Assembly: GCF_001640365.1 (NCBI RefSeq)
Contig: NZ_LWMI01000010.1
Location: forward strand, 310,001-374,000
Length of the DNA stretch: 64,000 bases
From: Candidatus Arsenophonus triatominarum
Lineage (GTDB): Bacteria; Pseudomonadota; Gammaproteobacteria; Enterobacterales; Enterobacteriaceae
Reading direction: 5' to 3'
Of this stretch, positions 1 to 10,209 are shown piece by piece. Position 1 is the stretch's first letter. Every line of letters begins with the position of its first letter. Under the pieces are notes generated by a model. The model saw only the letters and a list, made by a program, of their open reading frames with translations. It made no database searches and had not been told where the DNA came from. Both the position numbers and the translations under genes were made by a program.

Positions 1-108
1 TTTCTCAAACGGAAAAATTGCCCGTTAGTGCTGTTCGCGGACAAGTAAGCCATATTCCGACGACACCGATACTCAATCAACTGCAAACAACACTCTGTTA
101 TCCGGATA

Positions 109-989
109 TAGCTAGGCGACTTAATTTTGATTACAGCATATGTATTAAAAACAGGTCATCGATAGTGCATCCTGTTTCCATCTTTTTACGTTTAGCTTGA
201 GACCATTTATGTTCTATAGGATTTAAATCTGGTGAATACACAGGCAAATATTCTATCTGGTGTCCTGCGTTTATAATTGCCTGTTCAATATTCTTACCTT
301 TGTGAAAGCTAGCGTTGTCCATAAAAATAACAGAATTTTCAGGAAGTTCTGGGAGCAATATTTTTGTGATCCAAACATAAAAAACATCACGATTAATATT
401 GCAATCAAATAATCCGATAGCAAAAAGGGTTGTTCCCAATAAAGCGCCAATAACATTTGTTCTTCCCTTAGCACCCCAGTTTTTCAGGCCAAAACAACGG
501 TGACCTTTTGGGGAATAGCCGTGAGTTCGTGGAGTGTCATGTGAAAAACCACTTTCATCAATAAAAACAACAGATTTATCTTTTTTTTCATACTGTTGTC
601 TTTTTTGCTGATGTGCCAGCCTGTCGCTTTCGTTGGTTTTTGGATGGAATAGAGTTTTTTTTATAGGTTAATCCCAGCTTTTTAAGGGATTGCCAAATAG
701 TCTTTTTACAAACACCGAATCGCTCTGCCCGTTCCTTTTGGTAAGCATCTGGATACTGTTCCACATCTTTTGCTAAAGCATTTTTATCGAGCTTCCTCTT
801 ACGTGGCGTTGAATTTTTTGGCTCTGGTCGTTTAAGCCAACGTACTAAAGACGCTTTTCCAATACGGAATTGTTTCGCAGTTTCTCGAATTGTTAAACCT
901 TCGGCTTTCCTTACAGATATTACTTTACGTCGAAAATCAATTGTATAACTCATAACACACCTTGTAATCAAAATTAAGTCGCCTAGCTA
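109..989 (-). mobile_element. IS630 family element, copy 1 (881 bp)
   Basis: Reference copy. The ends are perfect inverted repeats starting TAGCTAGGCGACTTAATTTT, flanked by TA on both sides (107-108, 990-991). The inserted target is mnmC. The same 881-bp unit recurs across the window with almost no base changes, which indicates very recent spread. Confidence 0.93.
131..953 (-). CDS. IS630 family transposase, two frames joined at an A8 run
   Basis: An N-terminal helix-turn-helix half (588-953, starting [19 protein letters not shown]) and a C-terminal DDE half (reading from about 650 down to the stop at 131) lie in different frames. Catalytic residues are visible as [16 protein letters not shown] and LNPIEHKW. 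The frame change is +1 and falls at eight consecutive A residues after the codons for LTY. A read-through product would be about 273 residues. All full copies have the same break, so it is either programmed (transcript slippage or +1 frameshifting) or inherited from one master copy. The start is ATG at 951-953, because the longer open frame runs into the terminal repeat. Confidence 0.82.
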
Positions 990-1268
990 TATATAACACC
1001 CACTCATCATCAATATCATTGCTTAGGTGCTAGCTATAAACGTCATCAACTCAGGCTAAAATATTCCAAATTGGAGCAACAAGAAAACCACGCTCGCTTA
1101 TTAACCTGTTTGCCAGATGTTGGTTGGACAAAAGAAATTGATATCAACCAAAATACATCACGCCAAAGCATCCGCTGTGTTACACGTGATCATCTACCGA
1201 TGGTCGGTAATGTACCGGATGTTAATCAACTTATCCTTCAATATGCACAGCTAGATAAACAGCTCAAT

Positions 1269-2305
1269 AAGCGTGTTGCTTAATAGTGAAATAAGGGTAT
1301 TTCGGTGATTGAAGTAAATTTTAGGCTGTTCTGAGATGGAAATTCCAAAGACCGGCACTAAGGAGTAAAAAGGTATCATCAATAAAGGGTCTACGATTCC
1401 GTAAAATTTGGGTCATACAACCGAGGCGCTTGATACCCGCGATGGCGTGTTCAACCGTAATACGGATGCCCGAGATTATTTTATTTTCTTGTTTTTGTTC
1501 AGGCGATAAAGGTCTTTTTCGAGTTCCTTTTTTTGGGATTTGTGTATTAGGATGCTGTTTATCTATACCTTGAAAACCGGTATCGGCCCAGATGGTTACC
1601 TCAGGGGGAATATGGCGAATTATATCGACTTTATCGAGTAAGCGTTTATCGTGACGGCGCCCATTTTTGATCATGGGGATAAATCCAATTTTCCTCGTTT
1701 CGTCAGTCATAATAAGCCCTTTTCGAGTGGTCTGTCTTTTCTTTCCCGAATACATTTTTTTTCGCCGACGCAGATTCTTAGGCTTTTGGACAGGTCGCTC
1801 TGTCCCATCAATAAAGACGTCTTTAACTCCAGGAAAGGCGCGAAAAAATTCCTCAGCAGAGCGAATTTGACGAGCGGGCAAAACACATTCTCGCCCCAAG
1901 GTCATCTCTAAAACCGGCAATAATATTTTTACCCAGCGACATACCCGTGTTCTATCTAAACCAAAAAGAAGTCCTTGCAAATCATAGGTCGGATAACATT
2001 TTAAATACAATAAAATAAAAAGCAGTTTATCTAATGGGGTTGGGATAAATCCTTTCTGCCCTGCACCCATCTGCCGCTCGTGATCTTTTCGATTCTTTTT
2101 CCGATAAATCAAATAACAAGCTGAAAATTCAGCGGCTAAATTTTTCAATTCTTCGACTGATAATCCAATGATTGCTTTACATAAACGATTATCTCGTAAC
2201 AACCGCTCTTTGTTGATCATTTCAAACCGTTATTTTCTAAGTTAAACCTCTTTTTATTGTCTATAGCGTGACAAAAAATGCAAGTCTCTATTCAGCAACT
2301 ATTTT
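1269..2305 (-). mobile_element. IS5 family element, copy 1 (1037 bp)
   Basis: Reference copy. One end begins AAGCGTGTTGCTTAATAG, the other AAAATAGTTGCTGAATAG, which are imperfect inverted repeats. A 3-bp duplication AAT (1266-1268 and 2306-2308) marks insertion into mnmC. Five other copies in the window also carry 3-bp duplications, mostly ATT or ATA. Confidence 0.92.
1321..2220 (-). CDS. IS5 family transposase (DDE_Tnp_4 type)
   Basis: Intact 299-residue transposase that would cut and rejoin the IS5 ends. An N-terminal DNA-binding part with GLDRTRVCRWVK near residue 87 is followed by a DDE catalytic domain: FIDGTERP (about 138), WADTGFQG (about 212) and VEHAIAGIKR (about 257). The basic segment RRRKKMYSGKKRQTTRKG follows the first Asp, as in this transposase class. 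No frameshift is needed. Four other copies in the window encode the full 299 residues, nearly identical, so the family is probably still able to move. Confidence 0.92.
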   Translation of the reverse strand: MINKERLLRDNRLCKAIIGLSVEELKNLAAEFSACYLIYRKKNRKDHERQMGAGQKGFIPTPLDKLLFILLYLKCYPTYDLQGLLFGLDRTRVCRWVKILLPVLEMTLGRECVLPARQIRSAEEFFRAFPGVKDVFIDGTERPVQKPKNLRRRKKMYSGKKRQTTRKGLIMTDETRKIGFIPMIKNGRRHDKRLLDKVDIIRHIPPEVTIWADTGFQGIDKQHPNTQIPKKGTRKRPLSPEQKQENKIISGIRITVEHAIAGIKRLGCMTQILRNRRPFIDDTFLLLSAGLWNFHLRTA

Positions 2306-2387
2306 AATGAGCAACAGCATATTTTGCAAGCCCCAATTCATGACAATCTATTTGTTATTGGTGCATTAGGCGCAAGAGGATTATGTA

Positions 2388-3268
2388 TAGCTAGGCGACT
2401 TAATTTTGATTACAGCATATGTATTAAAAACAGGTCATCGATAGTGCATCCTGTTTCCATCTTTTTACGTTTAGCTTGAGACCATTTATGTTCTATAGGA
2501 TTTAAATCTGGTGAATACACAGGCAAATATTCTATCTGGTGTCCTGCGTTTATAATTGCCTGTTCAATATTCTTACCTTTGTGAAAGCTAGCGTTGTCCA
2601 TAAAAATAACAGAATTTTCAGGAAGTTCTGGGAGCAATATTTTTGTGATCCAAACATAAAAAACATCACGATTAATATTGCAATCAAATAATCCGATAGC
2701 AAAAAGGGTTGTTCCCAATAAAGCGCCAATAACATTTGTTCTTCCCTTAGCACCCCAGTTTTTCAGGCCAAAACAACGGTGACCTTTTGGGGAATAGCCG
2801 TGAGTTCGTGGAGTGTCATGTGAAAAACCACTTTCATCAATAAAAACAACAGATTTATCTTTTTTTTCATACTGTTGTCTTTTTTGCTGATGTGCCAGCC
2901 TGTCGCTTTCGTTGGTTTTTGGATGGAATAGAGTTTTTTTTATAGGTTAATCCCAGCTTTTTAAGGGATTGCCAAATAGTCTTTTTACAAACACCGAATC
3001 GCTCTGCCCGTTCCTTTTGGTAAGCATCTGGATACTGTTCCACATCTTTTGCTAAAGCATTTTTATCGAGCTTCCTCTTACGTGGCGTTGAATTTTTTGG
3101 CTCTGGTCGTTTAAGCCAACATACTAAAGACGCTTTTCCAATACGGAATTGTTTCGCAGTTTCTCGAATTGTTAAACCTTCGGCTTTCCTTACAGATATT
3201 ACTTTACGTCGAAAATCAATTGTATAACTCATAACACACCTTGTAATCAAAATTAAGTCGCCTAGCTA
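2388..3268 (-). mobile_element. IS630 family element, copy 2
   Basis: Full 881-bp copy inserted at TA (2386-2387, 3269-3270) in the 3' part of mnmC, within the codon after Cys of GLCSAP. Excision restores the mnmC frame exactly. Confidence 0.93.
2410..3232 (-). CDS. IS630 transposase, copy 2 (A8 frame break)
   Basis: Same two-frame structure as copy 1. One change in the N-terminal half turns SLVRWLKRP into SLVCWLKRP in the helix-turn-helix region, so this copy may be less active. Confidence 0.78.
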
Positions 3269-3526
3269 TAGTGCGCCAATTTGCGCAGAGCTACTTTGCA
3301 GTCAAATTTTTGCTGAACCATTGCCTTTTGACGATGATATATTGGCAAATCTCAATCCTAACCGTTTTTGGATCAGAAAATTATTACAAGGCAGGGCGGT
3401 TAAACTGGACAATTAGCTTTCTAGCAAAAAATTTAATCACCATTAAAGGATGTACTGCATTATACAACGTGAGGATGCAGTAAATCCATAAGCCACTTCT
3501 CTTTTTAACACGAGTTTCGCACAAAA

Positions 3527-4696
3527 CTAATTTGGGTACGCTAATAAAACACGGATGTGCTCAGTAATAGCATTTTTGATTACGTCCCAATTTTGTTGAT
3601 AAAGGGTTATTTTTTCAGATATACGACGTTTATGTTGTTCAAACCAAGCAGAAATAGCGAGAAAAATATGATTTCTTTGCGCTCGGCTCGTGCGAGCCTG
3701 ACAGCGTTCAATACCACAATTTTGTTTAACTTCTCGATGATAAACTTCAACAGACCAACGGGCATCCATGATAGATTTGACGTATTCACGGGTGGGATTG
3801 TCTTTGTTTGTTACTCTGTAATCAATACGGCCGTTTTTGGCTGAAAATTTGAAAACAGTCACCCAACCGTAGCCTCGTAAGTGTATTGGAGTTCCTTCTT
3901 CTGAGATGTCTAACTTGTTCAGTTGTTTGTTATGGTTAACAATCCTGTTTTTCCTCAGCGTGGTTACCCAGACCCAACCATGAGAGCGAATTGATTTCAG
4001 ATTATCCAGGCTAGAATACCAGGCATCCATCACTACCGCTTCTGGTATGATCCCTCTTTTTTTTAGCAAGAGCGAGCATTTCGGAAAAGTGCGTGTTTTT
4101 TGTTTTTCCATCAGAATCTTTATCATAAATACGATAATCAATAGGAATTGAGTCAACAGTTGTTAGATTATGCCAACGTAAATTAACTAAACCTATGCCA
4201 GCAATAACATCATGTTCATTACCTGAATATTGATAATGGACCATCTCTATTTTTTTACTACGTGTTTTGGCAATCAATGTATCATCGGCAATTAGTACCC
4301 AAGGGCTTTTTTTTCTATACACGAGTTTCGTACAGGCATATAAAATTCCAGAAATGGCTTAAAAGCAATGGTTAATTTGCAAGTTACTAAAACGTATAAA
4401 TTTGTTTAAATTACAATAAGTTGCTTTTAATTTATAAGATTTTGTCTATTTATATATTATGCTGAATTAAACTTAAAAATAGAGCGTTTTTTTATTGGTG
4501 CGAAACTCGTGTATAGAAGGTTGAACTAATCGCCATAGGTCTTTAGGTCGAAAACATCTACTTTTAGCCATCGACTAATAGTGTCATGAGATAAAGGCTA
4601 TGGGCTTACTTCTGATAACGCCAAACCAGAGTATCTTACATTGCTTAATTGTAAGAATATTTTATAGATATCTTTAATGCATGGATAAACTGACAA
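3527..4696 (-). pseudogene. IS701/IS4-like DDE transposase, frameshifted and interrupted
   Basis: The reassembled product is a transposase of about 320 residues starting at a TTG (4694-4696). Motifs are LIADDTLIAKT (first Asp), VMDAWYSSLDNLKS (second Asp) and a Y-R-E-K type signature in VEVYHREVKQNCGIERCQ. This copy has eight T where other copies have seven (around 4056-4063), which breaks the frame, and a MITE-1 splits the N-terminal part. The family is assigned from the signature and could be placed elsewhere in the IS4 superfamily. Confidence 0.75.
4320..4511 (+). mobile_element. MITE-1 (IS701-related), copy 1
   Basis: A 192-bp non-coding repeat with ends CACGAGTTTCGCAC. Thirteen copies or pieces occur in the window. 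This one is inside IS701-like copy A, with TATA on both sides. The interior is AT-rich and encodes nothing. Confidence 0.88.
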
Positions 4697-4765
4697 AATA
4701 TAAACACCCTAATTTTTTCTTGTTTTGAACTTTATACTTCTTTTTTGGAGATTGCGAAACTCGTG

Positions 4766-5192
4766 TTGTAGTGACACAGTTAACTTTTCGGCCGGAATAA
4801 TTGTGAAGCACAATTTTTGATAATAAACGCGCCATTCCAAGCAACATCACGAAAAGTGGTTAAAGTAACATGATCACAGTTTAGCTGTTTTGCTTGCATA
4901 ATGACTTTTTGCAGTAAAGCCTTACCAATTCCTCTTCTCTGCCATCGGCTATCAACAGATAATTCCCAAATACGCAAAGCTTGATCCATTACTTCAACCT
5001 CAATGAAACCAACAAGCTGTTGCTGTTCAACCGCCACCCAACAATCGCCATCAACAATAAATTCTAAATGTTGGTTAACGGATTTGCCTTGTGCATCAGC
5101 AGCCCAAGCAAGCGCTGGAATTTGACTGCTGCTGAACGTTCAATATTGACTAACTTTTCTGCTTCATCGGGTACTGCCAATCTTACCAACAT
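4766..5192 (-). pseudogene. GNAT family N-acetyltransferase, decayed
   Basis: Remnant of a GNAT acetyltransferase (acetyl-CoA-dependent, substrate unknown). It begins MLVRLAVPDEAEKLVNIER at the ATG 5190-5192, loses frame near residue 25, continues in another frame as ALAWAADAQGKSVNQHLEF, then GFIEVEVMDQALRIWELSV and RWQRRGIGKALL, the acetyl-CoA binding motif (R-x-x-G-I-G-x-A/G). A second shift falls at the WN motif, after which VYYQKLCFTIIPAEKLTVSL can be read. The C-terminus is cut by the adjacent IS701-like element. It does not belong to this position in E. coli. The fold is certain, the exact member is not. Confidence 0.75.
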
Positions 5193-5471
5193 CGTTACCC
5201 CATTTTAAAAAAGTGCAACAATACGTTGTTTAAATTTACTTGCTTTTTTGCTTATCGAGCGGCATTTTCTAACAACTTCCGCCAAGTATTTAATATCAAT
5301 CGCTGATCAGGGGGATTTAATTCACCCGCCTTAATTGCTTTGTCAATACTCGCTTCGACACGCTCAGAAAGCGCTTCAATATTATTTTTATTTTCAGTTT
5401 CTAATTCAGCAATGGCTAATGTCAAATGTCCACGTAAATAACCGCCAGCAAAAAGTTCATCTTGACTAGTA

Positions 5472-6352
5472 TAGCTAGGCGACTTAATTTTGATTACAGC
5501 ATATGTATTAAAAACAGGTCATCGATAGTGCATCCTGTTTCCATCTTTTTACGTTTAGCTTGAGACCATTTATGTTCTATAGGATTTAAATCTGGTGAAT
5601 ACACAGGCAAATATTCTATCTGGTGTCCTGCGTTTATAATTGCCTGTTCAATATTCTTACCTTTGTGAAAGCTAGCGTTGTCCATAAAAATAACAGAATT
5701 TTCAGGAAGTTCTGGGAGCAATATTTTTGTGATCCAAACATAAAAAACATCACGATTAATATTGCAATCAAATAATCCGATAGCAAAAAGGGTTGTTCCC
5801 AATAAAGCGCCAATAACATTTGTTCTTCCCTTAGCACCCCAGTTTTTCAGGCCAAAACAACGGTGACCTTTTGGGGAATAGCCGTGAGTTCGTGGAGTGT
5901 CATGTGAAAAACCACTTTCATCAATAAAAACAACAGATTTATCTTTTTTTTCATACTGTTGTCTTTTTTGCTGATGTGCCAGCCTGTCGCTTTCGTTGGT
6001 TTTTGGATGGAATAGAGTTTTTTTTATAGGTTAATCCCAGCTTTTTAAGGGATTGCCAAATAGTCTTTTTACAAACACCGAATCGCTCTGCCCGTTCCTT
6101 TTGGTAAGCATCTGGATACTGTTCCACATCTTTTGCTAAAGCATTTTTATCGAGCTTCCTCTTACGTGGCGTTGAATTTTTTGGCTCTGGTCGTTTAAGC
6201 CAACGTACTAAAGACGCTTTTCCAATACGGAATTGTTTCGCAGTTTCTCGAATTGTTAAACCTTCGGCTTTCCTTACAGATATTACTTTACGTCGAAAAT
6301 CAATTGTATAACTCATAACACACCTTGTAATCAAAATTAAGTCGCCTAGCTA
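5472..6352 (-). mobile_element. IS630 family element, copy 3
   Basis: Full 881-bp copy in yfcL, with TA duplicated at 5470-5471 and 6353-6354. Confidence 0.93.
5494..6316 (-). CDS. IS630 transposase, copy 3 (A8 frame break)
   Basis: Product identical to copy 1, including the +1 break at the A8 run. Confidence 0.8.
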
Positions 6353-6440
6353 TATCATCAACATTATTATCAATTTGCGTTAAAATACGTGTTTCCAATT
6401 CCGCAAGCATGGTTTTGTTCCTTTATACTAACTAAATTTT

Positions 6441-6983
6441 TTACAACTTTTCGAGGCAAATGAAATTTTGCTTCACCAAGGGAGGCGTATTATAAAACAA
6501 CTGTAGAGCTTGAATAAATCTCTCAGCTCTGGCTGGAATGCCATTTGTAAAGTAGTTCAGCACCTGCCGATAGACTTTGCGCTGAAAAACATGCCGGTCT
6601 GGCTCAAAATTAGCGGCCAAATTATCGCAACTAACATTAAAGGGAAAGTCTGACGCCACACAAAACATCCATTCAAGTGCTTGCGGTTTGACTTCAATAT
6701 TCTCAAAAGTGCTCTGTGTTTGCTCATTTCGCCCATCTGGATAATACCAATAACCAAAATCTATTTGTTGACGTCTAGTTTCTCCGGCAATACACCAGAG
6801 GGAAATTTCGTGTAAAGCACTAGCATAAAAGCCGCGAGCAAAAATAATTCGATGATACGGTATCTTATCATCTGCAGGCAGATAGATAGGTTCATCATCT
6901 CCTTTAATTAAACGTATGCGATACTCTTTCTCAAAACAAATACTAAAAATGTTAATTAGATGATTATAATTATGTTCTTTCAT
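6441..6983 (-). CDS. epmC: EpmC-like elongation factor P hydroxylase, missing a metal-ligand His
   Basis: 180 residues, close in length and sequence to E. coli EpmC (YfcM), which hydroxylates the lysylated Lys of translation factor EF-P in the cytoplasm. Conserved blocks are LIKGDDEPIYLPADDKIPY (23-41), ARGFYASALHEIS (49-61), DFGYWYYPDGR (75-85), EVKPQALEW (97-105) and FPFNVSCDNLAANFEPDR. The family has HEISHW at this point with a downstream Glu as a metal site; here it reads HEISLW (His58, Glu59, Leu62), a single-base change of CAC to CTC. The Glu (E97) is kept. So the frame is intact but activity is doubtful. It starts 6 bp after the aroC stop on the same strand, whereas E. coli has yfcA and mepA between them, so those two were deleted and aroC-epmC probably share a transcript. 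Confidence 0.88.
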   Translation of the reverse strand: MKEHNYNHLINIFSICFEKEYRIRLIKGDDEPIYLPADDKIPYHRIIFARGFYASALHEISLWCIAGETRRQQIDFGYWYYPDGRNEQTQSTFENIEVKPQALEWMFCVASDFPFNVSCDNLAANFEPDRHVFQRKVYRQVLNYFTNGIPARAERFIQALQLFYNTPPLVKQNFICLEKL

Positions 6984-6989
6984 TAATAT

Positions 6990-8072
6990 TTATATCATAC
7001 GATTAAAAGCTAATTTACCACATTGAGCCTGATGACGTAAAAAATGATCGATAAGCACGATTGCCATCATCGCTTCTGCTATCGGTACCGCTCGGATACC
7101 AACACAGGGATCATGACGTCCTTTTGTAACCACTTCGACCTCATCACCTTGCCGATTAATCGTTCTACCCGGTATACTAATACTCGAAGTTGGCTTTAAG
7201 GCTAAATGGGCAATAATCGGTTGACTACTACTTATGCCACCTAATATGCCACCGGCATGATTACTGACAAATCCATCACGGGTTATTTCATCCCGATTTT
7301 CACTCCCTTTTAATGTGACCACATTAAAACCACCACCAATTTCAACCCCTTTAACTGCATTAATACTCATCATTGCATGGGCAATACCCGCATCTAATCG
7401 ATCAAAAACAGGTTCACCTAATCCAGCCGGAACATGTTCAGCAATGACGGTTACTTTAGCACCAATAGAATTACCTTCTTTTTTCAATGAACGTAATAAG
7501 GTGTCCATTGCCTCCAATTTTGTTGCATCAGGACAAAAGAAAGGATTCTGTTCAACCAAATCCCAATCCTTTAGTTCACAAGAAATATCTCCCATTTGAC
7601 TTAAATAAGCCCGAACGGTTATACCTAGTTTTTGTTGCAAATATTTTTTTGCGATCGCACCCGCAGCAACACGCATCACCGTTTCACGTGCTGAAGATCG
7701 CCCACCACCACGATAGTCACGTAAACCATATTTTTGTTGGTAGGTATAATCTGCATGCCCAGGACGAAAAATATCTTTGATCTCACTATAATCCTGCGAC
7801 CGTTGATCCTGATTTTTAATCAACAAACCAATGGGTGTTCCTGTCGTTATGCCATTAAAAACGCCGGATAAAATTTTAACCTGATCAAGTTCACGCCGTT
7901 GAGTTGTATAACGAGAAGTGCCAGGCCGACGACGATCTAAGTCGGTTTGCAGATCTTTTTCTGATAATGCCATACCAGGCGGAACGCCATCCACAATGCA
8001 GCCTAACGCTAAACCATGCGATTCACCAAATGTGGTAACACGAAAAAGCTGTCCAATCGAATTTCCTGCCAT
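6990..8072 (-). CDS. aroC: chorismate synthase
   Basis: 360 residues, essentially the full family length. It removes phosphate from 5-enolpyruvylshikimate 3-phosphate to give chorismate, the branch point to aromatic amino acids, folate and ubiquinone, using reduced FMN. It starts [20 protein letters not shown], with the family signatures [70 protein letters not shown] and [17 protein letters not shown]. No frame damage. It lies downstream of prmB as in E. coli and likely reads on into epmC. The C-terminal tail differs from E. coli, which is normal for the family. The pathway product feeds folate, fitting the retained folE elsewhere in the window. Confidence 0.97.
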   Translation of the reverse strand: MAGNSIGQLFRVTTFGESHGLALGCIVDGVPPGMALSEKDLQTDLDRRRPGTSRYTTQRRELDQVKILSGVFNGITTGTPIGLLIKNQDQRSQDYSEIKDIFRPGHADYTYQQKYGLRDYRGGGRSSARETVMRVAAGAIAKKYLQQKLGITVRAYLSQMGDISCELKDWDLVEQNPFFCPDATKLEAMDTLLRSLKKEGNSIGAKVTVIAEHVPAGLGEPVFDRLDAGIAHAMMSINAVKGVEIGGGFNVVTLKGSENRDEITRDGFVSNHAGGILGGISSSQPIIAHLALKPTSSISIPGRTINRQGDEVEVVTKGRHDPCVGIRAVPIAEAMMAIVLIDHFLRHQAQCGKLAFNRMI

Positions 8073-8149
8073 CCCCTTTGTTTCCTATTTTTCTCACTCA
8101 TTACAATAATTAATAAATTATTTTATTGTATGAAAAATGTAATTACCCG

Positions 8150-9082
8150 TTAATCGATAAATAATTTAAATTTCTCTTGATGCTCAATAAGTTGTTTCTG
8201 AGTTAGCATAAACACACCATCGCCCCCCTGTTCGAACTTCAACCAAGTAAAAGGAATATCCGGATATTGCTCAATAAGGTGTAACATACTATTACCAACT
8301 TCACAAATAAGCACCCCATTGTCCGTTAGGAAACGGGAAGCATTAGCTAGAATTCTTCTGACAAGTTTTAAACCATCAGAACCCGCTGCAAGCGCTAATT
8401 TAGGCTCTACCAGATATTCAGCTGGTAAATCAGACATATCTTCAGTATCCACATAAGGTGGATTAGTGACGATTAAATCATATTTAATCATAGGCATATT
8501 CAAAAATAAGTCTGAACGAATAGGTACTATCCGTTCAGAGAACCCATGAGCAGTAATATTTTGTTCAGCTACCGCCAATGCATCAGCAGAAATATCAACC
8601 GCATCAATTTGCGCTTGCGGAAATTGATAGGCACAGGCAATAGCAATACATCCACTACCCGTACACATATCTAAAATAGTTACAGGTTCATAATCAATGA
8701 TAACGGCAAAATGCTTATTAATCAGTTCTCCTATAGGAGAACGTGGGATCAAAACTCGTTCATCAACATAAAACTCATGTCCACAAAACCAGGCTTTATT
8801 GGTTAAATAGGCAGCAGGAATATGTTCATTAATACGGCGTAACACCCGTTCAACGATACGATGACGTTCACTTAAAGTCAGACGAGAAACCCATAATTGT
8901 TGAGGGATATCTAAGGGCAAAAAAAGTGATGGCAAAACAAGTTGTAAAGCTTCATCCCAACAATTATCTGTTCCATGACCGTAATAAATATTTGCTGCAT
9001 TAAACCGACTAATTACCCAACGCAACATATCTTGGATGGTATGTAGTTCCGCAACCGCTTCATCAACAAAAATCTTGTCCAA
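8150..9082 (-). CDS. prmB: Ribosomal protein uL3 (L3) glutamine methyltransferase
   Basis: SAM-dependent N5-glutamine methyltransferase that modifies ribosomal protein L3. I choose the TTG at 9080-9082 as start: it gives 310 residues beginning with DKIFVDEAV as in E. coli, and AGGAGG sits four bases upstream; an ATG seven codons earlier would place that ribosome site inside the gene. The N-terminal domain contains [13 protein letters not shown]. The Rossmann methyltransferase core shows [17 protein letters not shown] (SAM binding, about 132-148), [14 protein letters not shown] and the catalytic VTNPPYVD (about 204-211). The C-terminus [15 protein letters not shown] is complete. 77 bp separate it from aroC. 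Confidence 0.95.
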   Translation of the reverse strand: MDKIFVDEAVAELHTIQDMLRWVISRFNAANIYYGHGTDNCWDEALQLVLPSLFLPLDIPQQLWVSRLTLSERHRIVERVLRRINEHIPAAYLTNKAWFCGHEFYVDERVLIPRSPIGELINKHFAVIIDYEPVTILDMCTGSGCIAIACAYQFPQAQIDAVDISADALAVAEQNITAHGFSERIVPIRSDLFLNMPMIKYDLIVTNPPYVDTEDMSDLPAEYLVEPKLALAAGSDGLKLVRRILANASRFLTDNGVLICEVGNSMLHLIEQYPDIPFTWLKFEQGGDGVFMLTQKQLIEHQEKFKLFID

Positions 9083-9758
9083 AACGCCTCCTAGCCAATA
9101 CAAAGTTCATATATTTAATACAGATAGTCTGCCACGAACTACCCAACAAATCAGCTTATTGTTAAGGAATTTTATAGCAATCTCATTAATTGACATTAGA
9201 ACACAAATTTCGCACAAAACTAATTTGGGTTCGCTAATAAAACACGGATGTGCTCAGTAATAGCATTTTTGATTACGTCCCAATTTGTTGATAAAGGGTT
9301 ATTTTTTCAGATATACGACGTTTATGTTGTTCAAACCACGCAGAAATAGCGAGAAAAATATGATTTCTTTGCGCTCTGTTCGTGCTAGCCTGACAGCGTT
9401 CAATACCACAATTTTGTTTAACTTCTCGATGATAAACTTCAACAGACCAACGAGCATCCATGATAGATTTGACATATTGACGGGTGGGATTGTCTTTGTT
9501 TGTTACTCTGTAATCAATACGGCCGTTTTTGGCTGTAAATTTGAAAATTGTCACCCAACCATAACCTCGTAAGTGTATTAAGGTTCCTTCTTCTAAGATG
9601 TCTAACTTGTTCAATTGTTTGTTATGGTTAACAATCCTGTTTTTCCTCAGCGTGGTTACCCAGACCCAACCATGATAGCGAATTGATTTCAGATTATCCA
9701 GGCTAGAATACCAAGCATCCATCACTACCGCTTCAGGCTTGATCCCTCTTTTTTTAGC

Positions 9759-9950
9759 CACGCGTTTCGCACCAATAAAAAAACGCTCTATTTTTAAGTT
9801 TAATTCAGCATAATATATAAATAGACAAAATCTTATAAATTAAAAGCAACTTATTGTAATTTAAACAAATTTATACGTTTTAGTAACTTGCAAATTAACC
9901 ATTGCTTTTAAGCCATTTCTGGAATTTTATATGCCTGTGCGAAACTCGTG
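9759..9950 (-). mobile_element. MITE-1, copy 2
   Basis: 192 bp, reverse orientation, inside IS701-like copy B, with TTAGC duplicated on both sides (9754-9758, 9951-9955). Confidence 0.9.
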
Positions 9951-10209
9951 TTAGCAAGAGCGAGCATTTCGGAAAAGTGCGTGTTTTTTGTTTTTCCATC
10001 AGAATCTTTATCATAAATACGATAATCAATAGGAATTGATTCAACAGTTGTTAGATTATGCCAAAGTAAATTAACTAAACCTATGCCAGCAATAACATCA
10101 TGTTCATTACCTGAATATTGATAATGGACCATCTCTATTTTTTTACTACGTGTTTTGGCAATTTAGTGTATCGTCAGCTATTAGTACCCAAGGGCTTTTT
10201 TTGTCTATA

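Larger units (their letters stand above)
1..3416 (+). pseudogene. mnmC: MnmC tRNA modification enzyme, C-terminal part, split by three IS copies
   Basis: Remnant of the bifunctional enzyme that makes 5-methylaminomethyl-2-thiouridine at the tRNA wobble base; only the FAD-dependent C-terminal part lies in the window. Coding pieces are 1-108, 992-1268, 2309-2387 and 3271-3416. Recognisable stretches are [46 protein letters not shown] and [17 protein letters not shown]. Removing the IS630 at 2388-3268 with its TA duplication and the IS5 at 1269-2305 with its AAT duplication restores one open frame to the TAG at 3414-3416. Across the first IS630 the frame is off by one: reading TLCY upstream and GYITP downstream implies a single lost base near 101-104. 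So the gene was damaged by a point deletion as well as by insertions. It sits next to yfcL, as in E. coli. Identification is firm; no function is expected. Confidence 0.9.
3509..4765 (-). mobile_element. IS701/IS4-like element, copy A, carrying a MITE-1
   Basis: Both ends carry the inverted repeat CACGAGTTTCGCA. Without the nested 192-bp MITE at 4320-4511 the element is about 1060 bp, matching copy C. It lies between the end of mnmC and an acetyltransferase remnant whose 3' end it removes. No clear target duplication is left. Confidence 0.85.
5252..6410 (-). pseudogene. yfcL: YfcL family protein, interrupted by IS630
   Basis: Small conserved protein of unknown function that accompanies epmC and mnmC in E. 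coli. The first 18 codons (MLAELETRILTQIDNNVDD) lie at 6355-6410 and the rest (DELFAGGYLRGHLTLAIAEL onward, ending LLENAAR) at 5252-5471. Removing the IS630 and one TA gives a perfectly continuous frame of about 92 residues, the usual length. So the only visible damage is the insertion, which suggests it is recent. Confidence 0.88.

Noticed and set aside
1651-1911. Open frames opposite the IS5 transposase (86 and 67 residues), repeated at each copy
   Set aside because: They are antisense shadows of a conserved gene, repeat only because the IS repeats, and have no ribosome sites of their own.
3417-3508. Hairpin TACTGCA / TGCAGTA after mnmC as a terminator
   Set aside because: The loop is long (16 bases) and no T run follows, so it is not convincing.
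1-6352. Composite transposon formed by IS630 copies around mnmC and yfcL
   Set aside because: Each IS630 has its own TA duplication and excision restores the interrupted genes, so they are separate insertions.
8150-9103. prmB start at the upstream ATG (9101-9103)
   Set aside because: That start places the strong AGGAGG inside the coding region and adds residues absent from the family. The TTG at 9080-9082 fits better.
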